Part shown: positions 10,021-19,740 of the stretch, one piece after another | Position numbering within the stretch: position 1 is the first letter of the stretch | Layout: each line of letters opens with the position of its first letter | Source: Porodaedalea pini | Taxonomy: Eukaryota; Basidiomycota; Agaricomycetes; Hymenochaetales; Hymenochaetaceae | Direction: 5' to 3' | Length of the DNA stretch: 64,000 nucleotides | Assembly (NCBI GenBank): GCA_002794775.1 | Contig: NBAY01000014.1 | Coordinates: 62,001-126,000, forward strand | Translations under genes and position numbers: made by a program | Notes under the pieces: model-generated | Databases searched by the model: none | Told to the model about the DNA's origin: nothing | The model's input: only the letters and a program-made list of their open reading frames with translations

Positions 10021-10876
10021 GTTCCATGTTGCAGACATAAAATGGGCTGGGAATCATTCTCCATTTTCTCCGATCTGTAAGAGAATCGCTCCGTATCCTC
10101 GAATCGACAAATCTACACAAAGGTGGACCAGTCTCCCGCATTTGTAGTCAATTGGCCTGATGGCTCCAGACTCGGCAACTGCCCTCTTAAGTTGGTCCAT
10201 TGATCACTGTTCAAGTTTTCCAAATGAGAAGGGGACATCTTTTCTGGTGAGTCTGTTCAGATCATATGCCAACTGGGCGAAGTCGTTGATAAAATGCCTA
10301 AGAACTCCTGCAGTCCTGAGGAATGATTGGACATCAGTAATGTCTTCGCAGGGTAGCCAGTCAATGACTTTTTGGACTCATGCTTCATCTGGGACTCATC
10401 CTGAGTAGTTGCAGGTATGGCCGACTATCACAGCTTTGGGTGTGGCGAGTACCAACTTTTTCCTGGACAGAGTTGCCCCAACTACTTTGAACCTTTGGAG
10501 GACTCGGTTGACATCATTTAGGTGTTCCCATACGAATTGGCGGATTCCTGAATTTTCTGGGATGGTCTTGTATGATCCGTCCTGTAGCTCGTATTGTGAG
10601 GCCAGCCCTTTTATGGGTACATCATCAATGTATGGGAACACCATGTCTGGGATTTTGTCCTTCAGGATGAATGTGACATCAGTGTGCATGATTTGCTGGG
10701 AGTTCGTATATCCCATGGGAATCGATGTGAGTTAAAATGCTCCTAGTGGTGTCTGGAATGTTGTTATGTCCCTACTTCATATGGTGAGTTTCCTTTGGTC
10801 GAATGCTATGAATAAGTCCAAGGTTATATAGCAGGATCAGCCACCGAAAGACTCAGTGATGTGTTCTGTTGGATAC
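10021..10876 (-). repeat. 856-bp tract identical to 40629-41484
   Basis: Part of RT-RNase H. By eye, no difference from the A-2 tract 40629-41484 over 856 bp, including shared stop codons. On the left flank the two copies differ at roughly one base in ten. Confidence 0.85.
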
Positions 10877-11705
10877 AGTACTGATGGATCTCATATTGTG
10901 ACTGCATTTAGAGGTTGAAGATCATGGACTATTCTCAGCAACTTTCTGTCCTTCTTTACTATGCAGAACCACCTGGATCGGTATGACGAGTGTGATGGTT
11001 TGTAAACACCAGACATGATTTTGTCTTTGATGATTGCAACAACCCTGTCGAATATCCCCGGTGGGATGGGAATATTCTTCAGGACACATGGAATATGTTC
11101 AATCATTGGGATAAGAACTGGAGCAAAGTAGTTGTAGTTGAGTGCGCCCTTTTCTGTTTTGTCCCATGCGAAAGCCATTTCCTGCATACAGATGACCCAC
11201 CACGCAAGATCCTTTTCTTCAGGGAGTAGGAATCTGGCTGGGTCTATGTCCATTTCATCGTATCGTTCCTGGGTGAGTCGTCTTCTAGGTGAGAATGGTG
11301 GAGGGTGGGTCAGCAATTCTGGAAGGTCCTTCAGAGGATCAGGGTGTTGTGTCCTGGTGATTTGGTATTCTTCAGGGAGTGTGGTTGGAACCAGCTTTAT
11401 ATGATCAGTGACCTTCTTGTACTTGTAGAATGGCTGAGTCATTCGGCAGGTCTGATTTGTTTGAGGAATTAGAGATTCATTATTGTATGGGTGATTAATA
11501 GAGAATAGTCCTGTTCTGCCATTTGTTTGGGTTTTGTTGTTTTCCATATTTTGTTTTGGTTTTATGCCTCCTTCTTCTGTGATGGTGATTTCAATAGACT
11601 GCCTGTCAAAAGAAATATGTACTGCATTTGACTCCAGGGTATCCGTGGTATAGCATGGTTGCGTCTCTGAATCATCTTGTCGATATTGTACCAATTCATT
11701 GACTA

Positions 11706-11716
11706 TCAAAAATCCT
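11706..11716 (-). promoter_or_regulatory. Candidate -1 ribosomal frameshift site (A-1)
   Basis: Minus strand GGATTTTTGATAG. In the gag-protease frame this reads GAT TTT TGA; stepping back one base at TTT gives TTT TTG ATA and opens the pol frame. The equivalent site in A-0 (231-241), A-2 (42314-42324) and A-3 (56007-56017) has the same arrangement, with T-runs of four or five. There is no classical XXXYYYZ heptamer, so slippage of Phe-tRNA at a hungry or stop codon is inferred. Confidence 0.5.
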
Positions 11717-14700
11717 TGTCCTTGGCCGGTTGCTTTCATTGTGTTTGTCCTCGGGTCAGAACTGTTATATCTTCTTCTGTTACCAGGTGGATTAGTTCTA
11801 GTACCTGGTCGTCAATGTCTATATCCACAAGCCGAGCCTTGCAATGTGCAAGGAATGGTCAGCCAAGTAGGAGGTCGAATGGTGCCAGGTGTATGACTTG
11901 TGCTTGTACGAGTACTGAGAATCCTCTGAGTCCTATCCTGAGTTGTGGTATTAGTCTGAGTGACTGGGTCCTAGACACGTCTGCAGTTTTGATAGTGATT
12001 TGTTCATTATTCAGAGTCGGCAATCCTAGATGTTTCCACACATCCTGTGATAGTCTGATAAACAAAGCTCTGGTGTCAAGTAGTCCTTCTACCTTGACCT
12101 TTCTATCCAGCCAGACATCAATGACTTGAATCGGTATGGTTGCTGGTGCAACTGGTTCCCTTTCTGTTGTCTCATCTGGCGATCCCGGCCTGGGTCCTAC
12201 CGAGTACATGGCCATGCCTTCATCTTCAAGGTTTATTGGATTTCGCTTTGCTGTCATCATGTCCTTGCACTTTTGTCTGACTTCCAGTGAGGTTGCCAAC
12301 AATTCTCGACCTGATATTGACACTATGGAATCCAAGAATTGGCAAAACACTGCATCAACCATTGTGGGGTTGTTAGCCAGTGTGTTGTATTTGAACTGAG
12401 GCCTCTGTATGTCTACCATCAGGTTGGGATGTCCAGGCTTTGGTTCCGTCCTTTCCCATGGTGGTGCTACATGGACTTGCATAGGCTTGCTTGGTGGAAT
12501 AGAGTTGGGTACCAATTCTTCAATTGTTCTGGGCTCAGCCGATTCTTTCTCCTTTCCTTTGTCTGTTTCAGTTTCTGGTATGCCCAAGTCCATAGCTGGT
12601 TCGCGTTCCTCTTATTCTTTTGTTGGTTTCATTGTGCGCTTAGGTGAAGGAGAGTTGACTTTTCCTATATTTGCCAGTCTCACTGATCATCTCTGCTGGC
12701 TGTGAGAGTTTGCCGTATTGTTGAACTGAACCTTCCTTCCTTCTCCTACATATTCATCCTGGATTTCTTTGATATGGGCTTCCTCCTTACATGGCTGGGT
12801 TGGCATATACATACTTGGTCCTGATATGGCAGGATAGTACATATCAAACAAGTTCACCATTTGGTGTGGTGGTGGATCTCGTAGTGCTGTCATATCAACT
12901 GGAAGAGTCATGCTGGGAGGGACTTCATTTGGGTGGTCTTGATAGTACAAGTTCATTCGATCCAGTAGAGAAGAGCCTTGAGGTCCCAGTGGTAGTTGTG
13001 TTCCTCCTGGCATTATAACAAACCCTTGTGCATCCAAAGCCAATAGTCGCTGGTTCAGCAATGTGTCCCTGATCATACAGTCCCTGAATAGGTGTGCAGT
13101 GCTGTGGCACATTGCACACATTTGGGGTCCTGTGTTCCTTACCTGCATATTTCTGGCTGGAGGTGGGCCTCTCAGTGGTGCCCTGTACTCTTTGCATGGT
13201 TGTCCGTAATCATCAGGTCATTGGTAGTCCCTTGGTTCATTAGGTGCATATGGCCGATCTCGAGCGTACTGATCTTTGTAGTCTTGTCTTCGATAATCCT
13301 CCTTCCTTTCACCCCAGAGATCCCTTACTTCAGCTTGTAAATCCGATACCATACGGGTGAGCAGGCTTAGTTCTGAGTCCTCTCATTTGATGGGGGTTGG
13401 CATATATTGTCCAGATGCTGTGGTGACATGTTGCTGAGTAAAGTATTGAGGTACTGTGGGTATCCTGAATGTTCCATACTGCGGTACTGCGTAACCTTGC
13501 TGCGCACCAGGGCCAGTCACCAGGACTCCTCCTGCTATAAGTCAGTCGAGCTCATTGTATAGTACCAGTATATCCCAAGGGACACCAGCTGGGTGTCAAA
13601 AGTCAACCAACTGAAGCTGTTGTTTGAGATGCTGATTGGTGAGCCAATTCAGACCTTCTCAGTAGAACCGTTTTTGGTCTAACTCCAAAATGACTCCTTC
13701 TTGAACCAGATATGATGTAATATGCATGAAGCTTCAATGGTATTCTCCCAGGGCAGCTGTGCTCATTAAAACTTTGTTGGAGTTCTCAGCGACAAGGTTG
13801 ATTAGATCCCCATATGTATATCTTATTGTTGCCACCAGATAGAAGCTTAGGGCAGCTGTTTTGAATGACGTGAAATCGTTTTGCTGTGCCTGTGGGAGAG
13901 TCGACCATAGTAACTCCTTGCATACTGGTGCATAGTAACATGCCCAATTAATTTTCTGTAATTCAGTGATCCCTGCATTCAATCCTAATATGTTGACTTC
14001 TTCAAAGAATTGCAGAATCCCCTCTGGCTCCACATCAGCGTTCATTGCTGGTGCCCGTTTGTCATGTCTGTTCAGCATAGTTGCTCCTGGAACTGGAGGG
14101 TTTGGTCTGGTGATTGGGAGATTTCTGGACTCGGCGAGGTCTGGGAGAGGATTTGCTATGTTTGGCATGGGTTGTGCTGGTGGTACCGTTGGAGGAGCTT
14201 GTGAAGGTCCTTGGCTCAATCCTTGTGTGGCAGAATTGGCCATGACTGCTCTGACTATTGGTGGCACCATGATATGGGAAGTCGGCAGAGCCAGTGTAGG
14301 TATTCTTGGGGGTGGAGTTGGTGTTCTTCCTGGTTGTTCTGGGGTAGAAGGGCAAGTTTCCAGGTAGGGATTGGCAATTCTCGATATTGCAACAGGTACC
14401 ATTCCTTCTGGAGTTGGTGGCAGTGCTGGTGGGGGTAGTTCCTCCTCCAATGTCTTGGACCGAGTTTGTGGTGATCCCAGGGTTGGTTGTTCTTCTTGGT
14501 CAGGGGTAGGATTCTCAGGTTCGGAGTTCCATTCTGTGGGTCCTTCTATTAGTCCTTCTGTCTGGATCAGAGGTTTGTTGAGTCACCTTCTGATGGCTTG
14601 CCTGCTCCAATTAAGTGGTGTCCTGGCCTTCGGGGTGACAATGATCCTAGTGACTGGTTTTGATATGGTGTTGCCGATTCTTGCGGTCCTGGTGATACTA

Positions 14701-15260
14701 ATTTCCTGACTACTTCTTCAGATCTGGAGCGACTTTGTTCCCTTGTTGGACTCCTGTATCCTTCGAGGCCTGGGTTCCCTTCCTTGCTTTTGGGTGTCCC
14801 CCTTAGTCGTTGTGTCTGCCAACTGAGTAGTGTACTGGCAATGCTGAGATGAGACCTGTTGCTGGTTATGAAACTTCCTGGGATATGAAGTGATATCGGG
14901 GTTTTGATGAGATCAGGTAGGATTCTTCTGGGTTTGACTGGTCGTCCTCATTCCTGTGTGGGTTCTGGTTTGGCTACTGAGGGTGGCTGCTGTTGTTCAG
15001 TGTCCTGAGGTGTGTTTTCTAGGTTGGTGATTCCAGATTGGTGAAAGGGTGACGATGACACTTCTCTGGGAGTATGTAAGATTCACGGGGTGGCTGTGGC
15101 TGGTGGGCGTCCTCTTGGTCTTCCTCGGCCTTGTCCTCTAGGTGGTGGTGGTGGGTTGCTCAGTTCTTCCTGGACCTTTGCCTGTATGTGTGTAGAGTGC
15201 CAAGGAGCTTCAGACATTGACCTGATACTTAGGCGAGGCACCTTGTCCCCCTCACAGTGG
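11706..15260 (-). pseudogene. gag: gag-protease polyprotein (A-1)
   Basis: Structural polyprotein. Order: Pro/Gly/Arg-rich amino terminus (15083-15260), Pro/Thr-rich linker, capsid-like helical domain (about 13570-14060), CCHC zinc knuckle C-x2-C-x4-H-x4-C at 13077-13118, hydrophilic linker (12687-12900), and protease. The protease motif DTGAS of A-0 and A-3 is DTRAL here (12063-12077): GGA has become AGA, a CpG-type change that removes the invariant glycine and should inactivate the enzyme. The frame is open from inside the LTR through the primer-binding site with no conserved ATG, so the start is unresolved. It ends with TGA at 11706-11708, directly after the T-run. Several stops and at least one frameshift near the amino terminus. 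Confidence 0.82.
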
Positions 15261-15266
15261 GCTCCA
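15248..15266 (-). other. Primer-binding site of A-1
   Basis: Minus strand TGGAGCCCACTGTGAGGGG, three bases inside the 5' LTR. The TGG start fits pairing with a tRNA CCA end. The same site is at 52455-52473 in A-3 and, two bases inside the LTR, at 26775-26793 in family C. I cannot name the tRNA. Confidence 0.65.
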
Positions 15267-15269
15267 ATA

Positions 15270-16132
15270 TGTAGGGTTGCAGACTCTTCAATTCCACCCA
15301 AAGGGTGATCTGGGCTAGCACTCATGTTCGACCCAAGGGGGACTGCAGTGACTCGGTATACCAAGAGGGACAACCTAAGTAGAGCAAGGTTCAAGATATG
15401 AAGACTCAGTGATACAGATACCTGTGGGATTCCGAATGAACCAAAACTCAGGAGGGTAGAGTCAGCACTTATGACAGCAGCTGAGGGCGTTTGGAGAGTG
15501 ACTGGTGAGGAGTCAAGAGTTTAAGAATAGAGTCGGTGGTTATTGTTTCAAGAGTTGGGAGTAGAGTTGGTGGTTACTTGTTTCAGAGCAAGAGTCAGGC
15601 AAGAGGTGCATAGAACTGCATATAGTAGATTGCTGCTGTATGGAGGTAGAGAGGTACTGTCTATCTCTGTACTTGTCTCTATATGTATTCTGTCTACAAA
15701 CTACCACAACTTTATACTAAACTGAAGCAGAGAAAGCAGTGCAAGACTCGGCTGAGTCTGTGTGAACAGATGTGAAGGTGAGTTGGCAATCAGCCTGCAC
15801 ACATCATGCAGCCGATCATCGTGGAGTGATGTTATAGTGCCCAACCTGCTCTCTCATCTCCCACCACTGTACAACCATATCCCATGTCCTTGTCCTACTC
15901 GCCTAATTCCTTCCACCTGTGCCTACAAGAGTCGGTCATCCATGTGCCGATCGAGTTCATATGTCATCTGTCCATCCAATCGTGTCCATACCAAGAGTTA
16001 TAATAAAGAGTTGGCCACCGATTATGAATGAATAAATGGTAATGCTTGGCGGCCGGTAAATGGAGTCAAAGGCGTAGTGTAAATGAAAGGAGAAAGACTT
16101 GGCCGGCACGTAGGCGATGGTTAATTGCTACA
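15270..16132 (-). repeat. 5' LTR of A-1 (family A, 863 bp)
   Basis: Partner of 1465-2323, with inverted TG..CA ends. Right of it, at 16133, the sequence continues into the gag zinc-knuckle region of A-0, co-linear with the part left of 1465. Confidence 0.92.
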
Positions 16133-18341
16133 TGGGTGGTCTTGGTAGTACAGGTTCATTCGGTCTAATAAGGAAGAGCCTTGAGGTCCTGGCGGTAGAC
16201 GTGTTCCTCCTGGCATAACAACAAATCCTTGTGCGTCCAAAGCCAATAGTCGCCGATTCAGTAGCGTGTCCCTGATCGTGCAGTCCCTGAATAAATGCAT
16301 GGTACTATGGCACATCACACATGTTTGTGGTCCCGTATTTCTTACTTGGATATTTCTGGCTGGTGGTGGTGGTCTTGGTGGTCCCCTATATTCTTCCCAT
16401 GGTCACCCATAATTGTTGGGTTGTTGATAATCCCTTGGTTCATTCTGAGCATATTGCCGATCTCGAGTGTACCAATCCTTGTAGTCCTGCCTGTGATAGT
16501 CCTCCTTTCGTTCACTCCAGAGATCCCTTATTTCTGCCTGTAAGTCTGATACCATATGTGCAATCAGACTTAGCTCTGAGTCCTCCCATTTGATGATGGG
16601 TGTTGGAGCAAATGGTCCAGGTGCTGCAGCAATGTGTTGCTGAGTAAAATAGGGGGATGCTGTGGGTGCCCCAAATGTTCCATACTGCGGTACCATGTAG
16701 CCTTGCTGTGCGCCTGGCCCCATCATTAGAACTCCTCCTGCTATGAGTCAGTCAAGTTCATTGTACAGTACTGGTATGTCCCAGGGGACGCCAGCTGGGT
16801 GTCGAAAATCAACCAACTGAAGTTGTTGTTTGAGATGCTGATTGGTGAGCCAATTTAGACCTTCTCGATAGAACCATTTTTGGTCTAGTTCCAAAATGAC
16901 TCCTTCTTGAACCAGATATGATGTAATGCACATAAAGCTTTGATGGTACTCTCCCAGGGCAGCTGAGCTCATGAGAACCTTGTTGGAATTCTCAGTGATG
17001 AAGTTGATTAGATCCCTGTACGTGTATCTTATTGTTGCCGCCAGGTAGAATCCAAGTGTGGCCATCTTGAATGCTACGAAATTGTTCTGCCGTGCCTGTG
17101 GGAGAGTCAACCATAGTAATTCCTCACATATGGGAGTGTAGTAATGTGCCCAGTTGATTTTCTGTAGATCAGTGATACCTGTGTTTGATCCGAGAATGTT
17201 GACTTCCTCAAAGAACCACGGGATCCCTTCTGGCTCTACATCGGCGTTCATTACGGGTGCCCTTTTGTCGTGTCTGCTTGGCATCATTGCTCCCAGGACT
17301 GGCAGGTTTGGGCCTGTGATCAGAAGATTTCTAGTTTTGGCGAGGTCTGGGAGGAGGTTCGGTACAGGTTGTGCTGTAGGAGCCGCTGGTGGAGTCTGTG
17401 CCAGCCCTTGGCTCGATCCTTGTGTAGCTGAATTGGCCATGACTATCCTGACTATTGGTGGCACCACAATATGGAGAGTTGGCTGTGCTGGTGTAGGTGC
17501 TGGTGAGGTTGGGGGTGGTGTTGTTCTCGTTTGTTCCAGAGTAGGGGATTGAGGTTCCAGGGTTGGGTCTACGATTCTCATTCTCGGTACAGGTACCATT
17601 CCTTCTGGGGTTGGCAGTGGTGGTGGTGGGATTGGTTCTTCCTCTGATGTATCAGACTGCATCCATGGTGAGGTTGGGATTGATCATTCTTCTTGGTCGG
17701 GAATGGGATTTTCAGGTATGACATCCAGTTCTGTTGGCTTTTCTATGAGTCCTCCTGTTTGAATCAAAGGTTCATTAAGTCTTCTTTTGAGGGCCTGTCT
17801 GCTCCAATTAAGTGGTGATGCTGGTCTCTGGGGTGACAACGATCCTAGTGACCGGTTTCTATACAGTGTTGCCAATTCTCATGGACCCGGTGATAACAGT
17901 CTCCTGAATGCTTCCTCAGAACTGGATCAGCTTTGTTCTCTATTTGGGCTCCTGTATCCTTCAAAACCTGGTTCCCTTTCTTTGCTTTCAGGGGTCATCC
18001 TGGTTTGTTTGTACTTGTCAACTGAGCGGTGTGCTGACAATGCTGAGGTGGGACCTGTTTCCAGTTATAAAACTTCCTGGGATACAGAGTGATATAGGGG
18101 TTTCAATGAGATTGGGTAAGATCCTCCTTGGCTCAACTGGTTGTCCTTGTTCTTGTGTAGGTTCTGGCTCAGTTGTTGGGGGTGGCTGTTGTTGCTCTTT
18201 TTTTTGGTGTGTGCTTTCTGGGTCAGTGATTCTGGATTGATGAAAGGGTGACAACAATGCTTCTCTAGAAGTGTGAAAGCTACGGGGTGCAGCTGAGGCC
18301 AGCGGGTGTCCTCTTGGTCTTCCTTGGCCTCGTCCTCCAGG
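16133..18341 (-). pseudogene. gag: gag amino-terminal half, A-0 (right part of the interrupted copy)
   Basis: Continues A-0 upstream of the A-1 insertion. It contains the zinc-knuckle region (CHSTMHLFRDC near 16290-16318), the capsid-like domain (about 16748-17270), the Pro-rich linker (17270-17662) and part of the Pro/Gly/Arg-rich amino terminus (to about 18257). The frame is mostly one, with a few stops and shifts. It is cut at 18341 inside the RGRPRG-like segment by the D-1 LTR; the A-0 5' LTR is therefore not in the window. Confidence 0.82.
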
Positions 18342-18777
18342 TGTTAGGACTCAAACTTTCCCTCTTCTTTTATTTTCTTTTATCTCCCCTTTTACCATTT
18401 CCTTTCTTTTAAATCACCCCTTTTCATTATATTTAATCATCTTTCCAATCATTTCCCACATTCCCTTCACATGACCTTCATTCATTCCATTCCGTCCGCT
18501 CATGTAATGTTAGGTAATATAGTCTCATGGTTGTCACTATATAAGGTCTCAGGAATTGCATGAACTCCTTGTTCTGCTTTTCCTCTTACCTCCGCGATGA
18601 CCTAGGTGAGACTTGTCCCCCTTGTATTAGTTTAGCCTTGTATTAATCCTCTTATCTCCATGACAACCTAGCCTGAGTACAGCGTGTCCCAAGTCGCCGC
18701 TCGAGTATAGCATGTCCCAGATGACAGTCAGCCGAGCCCTGCCCAGTCCGAGTCATCTCCCAGACTCCCGCCTAACA
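18342..18777 (+). repeat. 5' LTR of D-1 (436 bp)
   Basis: TGTTAGGACTC to CGCCTAACA. It contains a TATATAAGG box at 18538-18546. About 33 bases downstream, at 18571-18581, is GTTCTGCTTTT, the likely 5' end of the transcript. It matches the D-2 LTRs in inverse orientation. Confidence 0.9.
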
Positions 18778-18778
18778 T

Positions 18779-18789
18779 AAAAGCAGAAC
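18779..18789 (+). other. Self-priming primer-binding site of D-1
   Basis: AAAAGCAGAAC, one base inside the LTR, is the exact 11-base reverse complement of 18571-18581, the predicted transcript start. This is the arrangement known from Tf1-type self-priming elements. D-2 has the same pair: PBS 25228-25238 and LTR site 25436-25446 on the minus strand. Confidence 0.7.
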
Positions 18790-18865
18790 CCCACCCAGGC
18801 TCATCCCCAGCGTATGTCGTCACTGTCGACTCACCTTCACTCGGTCTAGAGGAGTGTTCCCCTCA

Positions 18866-19249
18866 ATGGACTCGACGTATAAACCCCTTAAACGACAACC
18901 CTCAACCCTGCCTGGACATTTTTGGACGTTTGCATATTACATAACCGCCTTCAACCAACTTTTCCTGACTCTTACCTCATTTGGACACCAACTCGACCTT
19001 GGACAGGTTGACGTCCTGATCGGGAAGTCCCTTCTCACCCTGGTGCTCCACATTTCCCTTTGGTGGAGTACGCACCTGACGTGGACTTGGGCAACTAGAA
19101 GAATACAAGCATCAATGACACTATCGTTTGTGATCTCACTCGGTTCCTATCACCTCATCATCAACTTCGCCGATGAACCTGTTCAACGTTGGCATAACCC
19201 GAGATCGAACGAACAACCGATCCCCGTTCCCCCACTACTTTCAACATAG
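18866..19249 (+). pseudogene. gag: First ORF of family D, D-1 copy (128 codons)
   Basis: Starts at ATG 18866 shortly after the leader. It matches, on the opposite strand, the beginning of the D-2 coding region (about 24800-25130). After codon 128 the homology continues in another frame (THE segment with LTEEQQ near 19250-19313), in both D-1 and D-2, so a spliced or shifted join is possible. No domain is recognised in this part. The product is Leu/Thr/Trp-rich. Confidence 0.45.
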
Positions 19250-19313
19250 ATCTCACCGAAGAACAGCAACATGCCCTCCCATCTCACGCTTGGTATAACG
19301 AAGAGCATCATAC

Positions 19314-19740
19314 TGTTAGGCAGGAGTCCAGGAGATGACTCGGACTGGGCAGGCCTCGGCTGACTATCATCTGGGACATGCTATACTTGAGTGGGGACTT
19401 AGGACACACTGTACTCAGGCTAGGTTGTTGCAGAGGTAAGAGGATTAATACAAGTCTAAACTAATACAAGGGGGACAAGTCTCACCTAGGTTGTCGCGGA
19501 GGTAAGAGGAAAAGCAGAACAAGGAGTTCATGCAATTCCTGAGACCTTATATAGTGATGACCGTGAGACCACATTACTTAATGTTACATAAGCAAACAGA
19601 ATGGAATGAATGAAGGTCATGTGGAGGGAGTGTGGGAAATGATTGAAAAGATGACTAAATATAATGAAAAGGAGCGATTAAAAGAAAAGAAATAGTTAAA
19701 GGGGAAAATAAAGGAAAAGGTGAAAGTTTGAGTTCTAACA
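19314..19740 (-). repeat. 3' LTR of D-2 (427 bp)
   Basis: TGTTAGGCAGG to AGTTCTAACA. Same length as its partner; differences are almost all transitions. Immediately internal to it, on the minus strand, is a purine tract GAGGGGGGAGTAA that serves as polypurine tract and includes the pol stop codon. Confidence 0.93.

Larger units (their letters stand above)
8197..11745 (-). pseudogene. pol: pol: reverse transcriptase, RNase H, integrase (A-1)
   Basis: Copies element RNA to DNA and integrates it. The RT fingers and palm lie in 10396-11739, with the catalytic YIDD at 10621-10632. RNase H is at about 9758-10141. Integrase is at 8570-9418, with the HHCC zinc motif (HNDLGHKG and CHLCQ), a first catalytic Asp in VHID, a second in SDN, and a Glu in VEQCH. 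A GPY/F-like module (here GPM in A-2) and an acidic tail end at a TGA at 8197-8199. No chromodomain follows. Numerous in-frame stops interrupt it; most are TGA where a sister copy has CGA or CAA. The ORF lies in the -1 frame relative to gag-protease and overlaps its end, so it was probably made by ribosomal frameshifting. Confidence 0.85.
1465..16132 (-). mobile_element. Family A element A-1, complete Ty3/Gypsy retrotransposon with accessory genes
   Basis: A 14.7-kb element on the minus strand (13.7 kb without the solo LTR at 4334-5253). It is bounded by two LTRs, 1465-2323 (3') and 15270-16132 (5'), both inverted TG..CA. Order from the 5' LTR: primer-binding site, gag-protease, RT-RNase H-integrase, an antisense zinc-cluster gene, a sense 319-codon gene, a sense 184-codon gene, 3' LTR. 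It is inserted into the gag linker of A-0. The accessory block is unusually long for a Ty3/Gypsy element and recurs in the other family A copies, so it belongs to the element. Stops in gag and pol make it non-autonomous now. Confidence 0.9.
18342..19313 (+). mobile_element. Family D copy D-1, 5' part
   Basis: 5' end of a plus-strand family D chromovirus: LTR 18342-18777 followed by leader and first coding region. It is inserted in the gag gene of A-0 and itself split by D-2 at 19313. The host frame resumes at 25667 after one copy of the 5-bp duplication is removed. Confidence 0.85.

Noticed and set aside
14371..14709. Plus-strand ORFs opposite gag and protease in family A (also near 604-1308, 12136-12705, 42333-42920, 44575-45174)
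   Set aside because: They mirror the real minus-strand (or, in A-3, plus-strand) gag-protease frame; their Ser/Gly/Cys-rich products are complements of Pro/Thr-rich codons.
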